Shown here: positions 14,797 through 17,060 of the stretch, one piece after another
Numbering within the stretch: position 1 is the first letter of the stretch
How the letters are laid out: each line of letters begins with the position of its first letter
NCBI GenBank assembly: GCA_000437235.1
Contig: FR897043.1
Coordinates: forward strand, 168-17,227
Reading direction: 5' to 3'
Length of the DNA stretch: 17,060 nucleotides
DNA from: Coprobacillus sp. CAG:826
GTDB lineage: Bacteria; Bacillota_I; Bacilli_A; RFN20; CAG-826
Notes under the pieces: generated by a model
Database searches by the model: none
What the model saw: only the letters and a program-made list of their open reading frames with translations
What the model was told of the DNA's origin: nothing
Made by a program: the position numbers and the translations under genes

Positions 14797-15642
14797 TTAT
14801 TCAAAGTATCTTAAAACAAAGTAACGATCTTTATTTGAAATGTCTTTATAAAATTCTATTTTAGAAGAAGGAAGGTATTTCTTTACCATTTTTTCTAATT
14901 CATCTTTTTGTTGATAGCCAAATTCTGCCATAAAATAACCGCCTTCTTTTAAATGAGAAGGTAACTCTTTAAAAAGTTTTTCATACATCTCAAGTCCATT
15001 TCCCGAAGGAGGAACTAAAGCAATATAAGGTTCGTTTTTTAGCACCAATTCATTAATTTTTTCTGCAGCATCAATATAAGGAGGATTAGAAATAATTAAA
15101 TCCGCTTTCTTAGCGGGATAATTTTGAAATAAGTCAGAAACTAACCATTCTATATCGTCAACTAATAATCTTTCTTGATTCATCTTCGCTACTTCAATCG
15201 CAGACCTAGAAATATCTGAAGCCATGATATGGATATCAAAAACGTGTTTTTTTAAAGAAATTGCGATACATCCTGAGCCCGTACATACATCAAAAATAAG
15301 AGGATGTTTTAAAGTTTTTAATATTTCAATTGCTTTTAAAACTAATTCTTCTGTTTCCATTCTAGGGATTAAAACACGCGAATCTACATAGTATTCTTCG
15401 TTTAAAAACCAAGCTTGATTTAAAACATATTGCATCGGTTCTCCATTTAAATATCTTTGTAGTTGAACATAAAACAATTGTTCATCAATACAGGATTCAT
15501 CCATTTTTAAAAAGAGTTCTGTGCGATTATTGATTCCGCTTAACTTTTCCACTAATAAAAGGCCTGCATTTTCTTCCAGGCCTTTTTCATTGATTTTGTT
15601 TTTAGCAATTTGAAGCGCTTCTTTAATTTTCATGAGGCTCAT
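14797..15642 (-). CDS. prmC: Release factor glutamine methyltransferase PrmC
   Basis: SAM-dependent enzyme that methylates the glutamine of the GGQ motif in RF1 and RF2, raising release activity. The 281 residues show an N-terminal helical substrate-binding domain (1-85), with EPMQYVLN at 68-75, a LIPRMETEELV block at 91-101 (usually RPETE), the SAM motif DVCTGSGCIAI at 118-128, and the catalytic NPPY at 186-189. The start at ATG 15642 lies 20 nt inside prfA with GAAGG 5 nt upstream; ATG 15633 is an alternative. The prfA-prmC pairing is conserved across bacteria. Both substrates (RF1 and RF2) are encoded in this window. Confidence 0.96.
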   Translation of the reverse strand: MSLMKIKEALQIAKNKINEKGLEENAGLLLVEKLSGINNRTELFLKMDESCIDEQLFYVQLQRYLNGEPMQYVLNQAWFLNEEYYVDSRVLIPRMETEELVLKAIEILKTLKHPLIFDVCTGSGCIAISLKKHVFDIHIMASDISRSAIEVAKMNQERLLVDDIEWLVSDLFQNYPAKKADLIISNPPYIDAAEKINELVLKNEPYIALVPPSGNGLEMYEKLFKELPSHLKEGGYFMAEFGYQQKDELEKMVKKYLPSSKIEFYKDISNKDRYFVLRYFE

Positions 15643-16717
15643 TCAAACCTTCTGCTAGTCTTTCTTGTTGATCAGCATAGATAAGAGCTTCAATGATTTC
15701 ATCTAATTCTCCCTCCATAATGCGATCTAATTTTTGAATGGTTAAACCGATACGATGATCCGTAACCCGATTTTGTGGATAGTTATATGTTCTAATTTTT
15801 TCTGAGCGTTCACCCGTTCCAACTTTTAATCGACGTTCGTTACCAATTCTTTCTTCTTGCTCTGCAACTTTAGCCGCTAAAACACGGGCTCTTAATAAAT
15901 TCATTGCGATTTCTCTATTTTGAATTTGTGATTTTTCAACTTGACAAGCAACAACAATTCCCGTTGGAATATGGGTGATACGTACAGCTGATTCTGTTTT
16001 ATTTACGTTTTGTCCACCAGCACCTTGAGAACGATAGGTATCAATTTGTAAATCATTAGGATTAATAACAACATCTACTTCTTCCGCTTCTGGCATCACA
16101 AGAACGGTGGCAACGGAAGTATGAATTCTTCCTTGACTTTCCGTCTTTGGAACACGTTGAACACGATGTGCACCGGATTCAAATTTTAATTTAGAATAAG
16201 CGCCATCACCTTTAATCATAAAGGAGACTAAAGAAAAACCACCTAGTCCAGAAGTGTTTTCATCAATCATTTGAATTTTCCAACCTTGTGATTCGGCATA
16301 ACGGGTATACATACGGAATAAGTCAGCGGCGAATAAATCCGCTTCATCTCCACCGACTGCGCCACGAATCTCAACAATAATATTTTTATCATCATTAGGA
16401 TCTTTTGGAATCATTAAAATACGCATTTCATCGATTAATGCGGTTTCTTTTTCTGATAGTGTTTTATATTCTTCTTTCCCCATTTGAGCAATTTCTGGGT
16501 CTGAATCATTGGACATTAATAAAGCGTCTTCTTTATTAGCGGACACTCTTTTGTATTCTTCATATTTTTCAACAATTGGTTCTAAATTTGCTCTTTCTTT
16601 TGCTAGGTCTCTATAACGATGACGATCACTTAATACTTCTTGTTCAAGAAGCAAACGATCAAGTTCTTGTAAACGAAGTACACTTGCTTCTAGTCTTTTT
16701 AACATTTGTTCTTCCAT
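15623..16717 (-). CDS. prfA: Peptide chain release factor 1
   Basis: Recognises UAA and UAG stops and triggers hydrolysis of the finished peptide. With start ATG 16717 (MEEQMLKRLEASV) it has 364 residues, close to the usual 355-360. A longer reading from 16738 is unlikely because that codon sits at the predicted transcription start and has no RBS; the chosen ATG has AGGGA 4-5 nt upstream. ATG 16705 is another option and matches the N-terminus of many RF1 proteins. The tripeptide for stop reading is P-K-T (190-192, PxT class, inside VPKTESQGR), which separates it from the SPF of RF2. GGQ is at 234-236. The end overlaps prmC. Confidence 0.97.
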   Translation of the reverse strand: MEEQMLKRLEASVLRLQELDRLLLEQEVLSDRHRYRDLAKERANLEPIVEKYEEYKRVSANKEDALLMSNDSDPEIAQMGKEEYKTLSEKETALIDEMRILMIPKDPNDDKNIIVEIRGAVGGDEADLFAADLFRMYTRYAESQGWKIQMIDENTSGLGGFSLVSFMIKGDGAYSKLKFESGAHRVQRVPKTESQGRIHTSVATVLVMPEAEEVDVVINPNDLQIDTYRSQGAGGQNVNKTESAVRITHIPTGIVVACQVEKSQIQNREIAMNLLRARVLAAKVAEQEERIGNERRLKVGTGERSEKIRTYNYPQNRVTDHRIGLTIQKLDRIMEGELDEIIEALIYADQQERLAEGLNEPHEN

Positions 16718-16743
16718 AGTATCCCTACTTTCATGCAAAAAAT

Positions 16744-16752
16744 ATTATATCA
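16744..16752 (-). promoter_or_regulatory. Extended -10 promoter of the prfA operon
   Basis: On the minus strand TGA-TATAAT (16752-16744) is a full extended -10 element. The -35 region is poor (TTTTCG at 17 bp). Predicted start near 16737 gives a 20-nt leader before ATG 16717. Confidence 0.72.
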
Positions 16753-16754
16753 TA

Positions 16755-17010
16755 ATCATATTCTTGCGAAAAGATAAACATCCCTATAACTATATAAATT
16801 ATATATAATAATTATTATGTAGCCCAATGTTTACCTTCAAAACAAGCATCTAATTCTTTAGCAAATTTATAAACTCACTCATTTTTTAGTGAATTTTCAA
16901 AAAAAGTGGCTCATTTTTTAGTAAATTCTTAGAAAAACTCGCTCATTTTTTAGTGATTACTTTGTTAAAATTCTTTAAAAAATGTTAGTTGTTAAATTTA
17001 TTTTTTAAAA
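16755..17010. other. AT-rich intergenic region without a gene
   Basis: I find no supportable coding sequence from the prfA promoter to the right-edge promoter. Stops are frequent in all frames. The region begins with an alternating A/T stretch (about 16785-16818), then three spaced direct repeats (16878-16954), then further AT-rich sequence. Confidence 0.7.
16878..16954. repeat. Three direct repeats of CTCATTTTTTAGT at exact 32-bp period
   Basis: Identical 13-mers start at 16878, 16910 and 16942. Similarity extends past the core: GAATTTT, AAATTCT and GATTACT after it, and ACTCA, AGTGG and ACTCG before it. A weaker related stretch (ATTCTTTAGCAAATTT, about 16853-16868) may be a decayed fourth copy. 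Copies 1 and 3 form partial inverted repeats (TCACT...AGTGA and TCGCT...AGTGA). 32 bp is about three helical turns, so the copies lie on the same face of the DNA. Possibilities are a regulator array or the repeat-bearing end of a lost mobile element. Confidence 0.85.
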
Positions 17011-17024
17011 GTTTATTGATAAAC
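17011..17024. promoter_or_regulatory. Inverted repeat GTTTAT-TG-ATAAAC over the -35 box
   Basis: Perfect 6-bp arms with a 2-bp centre cover the TTGATA -35 element (17016-17021) of the rightward promoter. This is the usual placement of a repressor operator. The regulator is unknown. Confidence 0.45.
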
Positions 17025-17044
17025 TATTGTTAATTTCATATAAT
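17016..17044 (+). promoter_or_regulatory. Near-consensus sigma-A promoter facing out of the window
   Basis: TTGATA (17016-17021, 5 of 6) and TATAAT (17039-17044, 6 of 6) are separated by exactly 17 bp. Predicted start is near 17051, so the gene it serves lies beyond the right edge, divergent from prfA. Confidence 0.8.
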
Positions 17045-17060
17045 ATAAGTGGTAGAAGCC

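Noticed and set aside
16815..16874. Minus-strand reading of 19 codons ending in a stop (KFAKELDACFEGKHWAT-like) next to the repeats
   Set aside because: It looks protein-like and could be the tail of a lost gene, but it is preceded by an in-frame stop and has no start codon or RBS, so it is not reported as a gene.
16878..16954. Repeats considered as a short CRISPR array
   Set aside because: The conserved core is only 13 bp, the stretches between copies are related to each other, and no cas gene is present.
1..17060. Mollicute genetic code (TGA as tryptophan)
   Set aside because: TGA terminates several genes at sensible positions and an RF2 gene with a UGA-dependent switch is present.
1..17060. 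tRNA, rRNA, tmRNA or prophage genes
   Set aside because: No cloverleaf-like, rRNA-like or tmRNA-like segment and no phage or transposase gene was recognised on either strand. A tool such as tRNAscan-SE or ARAGORN would settle this.

Overview
The window is a gene-dense, low-GC stretch of a Firmicutes chromosome. Seventeen protein genes are visible: one reads rightward (folT, far left) and sixteen read leftward in tightly packed, often overlapping runs. The genetic code is standard. TGA is used as a real stop (YitT-family gene, TsaC/YwlC gene, comFC), and both release factors are present, so the organism is not a code-4 mollicute. Gene order resembles several Bacillus subtilis neighbourhoods placed next to each other: prfA-prmC-(spoIIR position)-ywlC-rpiB, then comFA-comFC-...-secA-prfB-yvjA, then uvrB, then secG-rnr-smpB. 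AT-rich sequence, shortened proteins (SecA, TsaC/YwlC) and sporulation-type genes point to an Erysipelotrichia-like or related low-GC Bacilli member. That placement is inference.

Layout from left to right. 1-212 holds a sigma-A -10 box, a tetrahydrofolate (THF) riboswitch and a terminator/antiterminator switch whose terminator also hides the ribosome binding site of folT (213-758), a folate ECF-transporter S component. folT meets smpB tail to tail with a 20-bp overlap. 739-3668 holds smpB, rnr and secG (tmRNA rescue, RNA decay, protein export). 3814-7854 holds uvrB, a YitT/YvjA-type membrane protein and prfB, overlapping by 8 nt at each junction. prfB is a split reading frame joined by a programmed +1 frameshift at CTT TGA C. 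secA (7857-10241) lies just upstream of prfB. A csp gene (10401-10601) lies between secA and the competence pair comFC/comFA (10678-12421).

The right part holds a SpoIIQ-like degenerate M23 protein (12474-13148), rpiB and a TsaC/YwlC threonylcarbamoyl-AMP synthase gene that overlap by ATGA, a small secreted protein in the place where spoIIR usually sits, and prmC/prfA (RF1 and the methyltransferase that modifies RF1 and RF2). prfA has its own extended -10 promoter. The last 320 bases carry no gene. They hold a three-copy 13-bp repeat spaced exactly 32 bp apart, and a near-consensus promoter facing right with an inverted repeat over its -35 box, which must serve a gene beyond the edge.

Most of the window is core translation, export and repair machinery. 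I see no new multi-gene system. The points worth a second look are regulatory (folT switch, prfB frameshift site, secA upstream palindrome, right-edge repeats) and evolutionary (a possible SpoIIQ/SpoIIR pair, csp in the usual hpf place, altered UvrB beta-hairpin).
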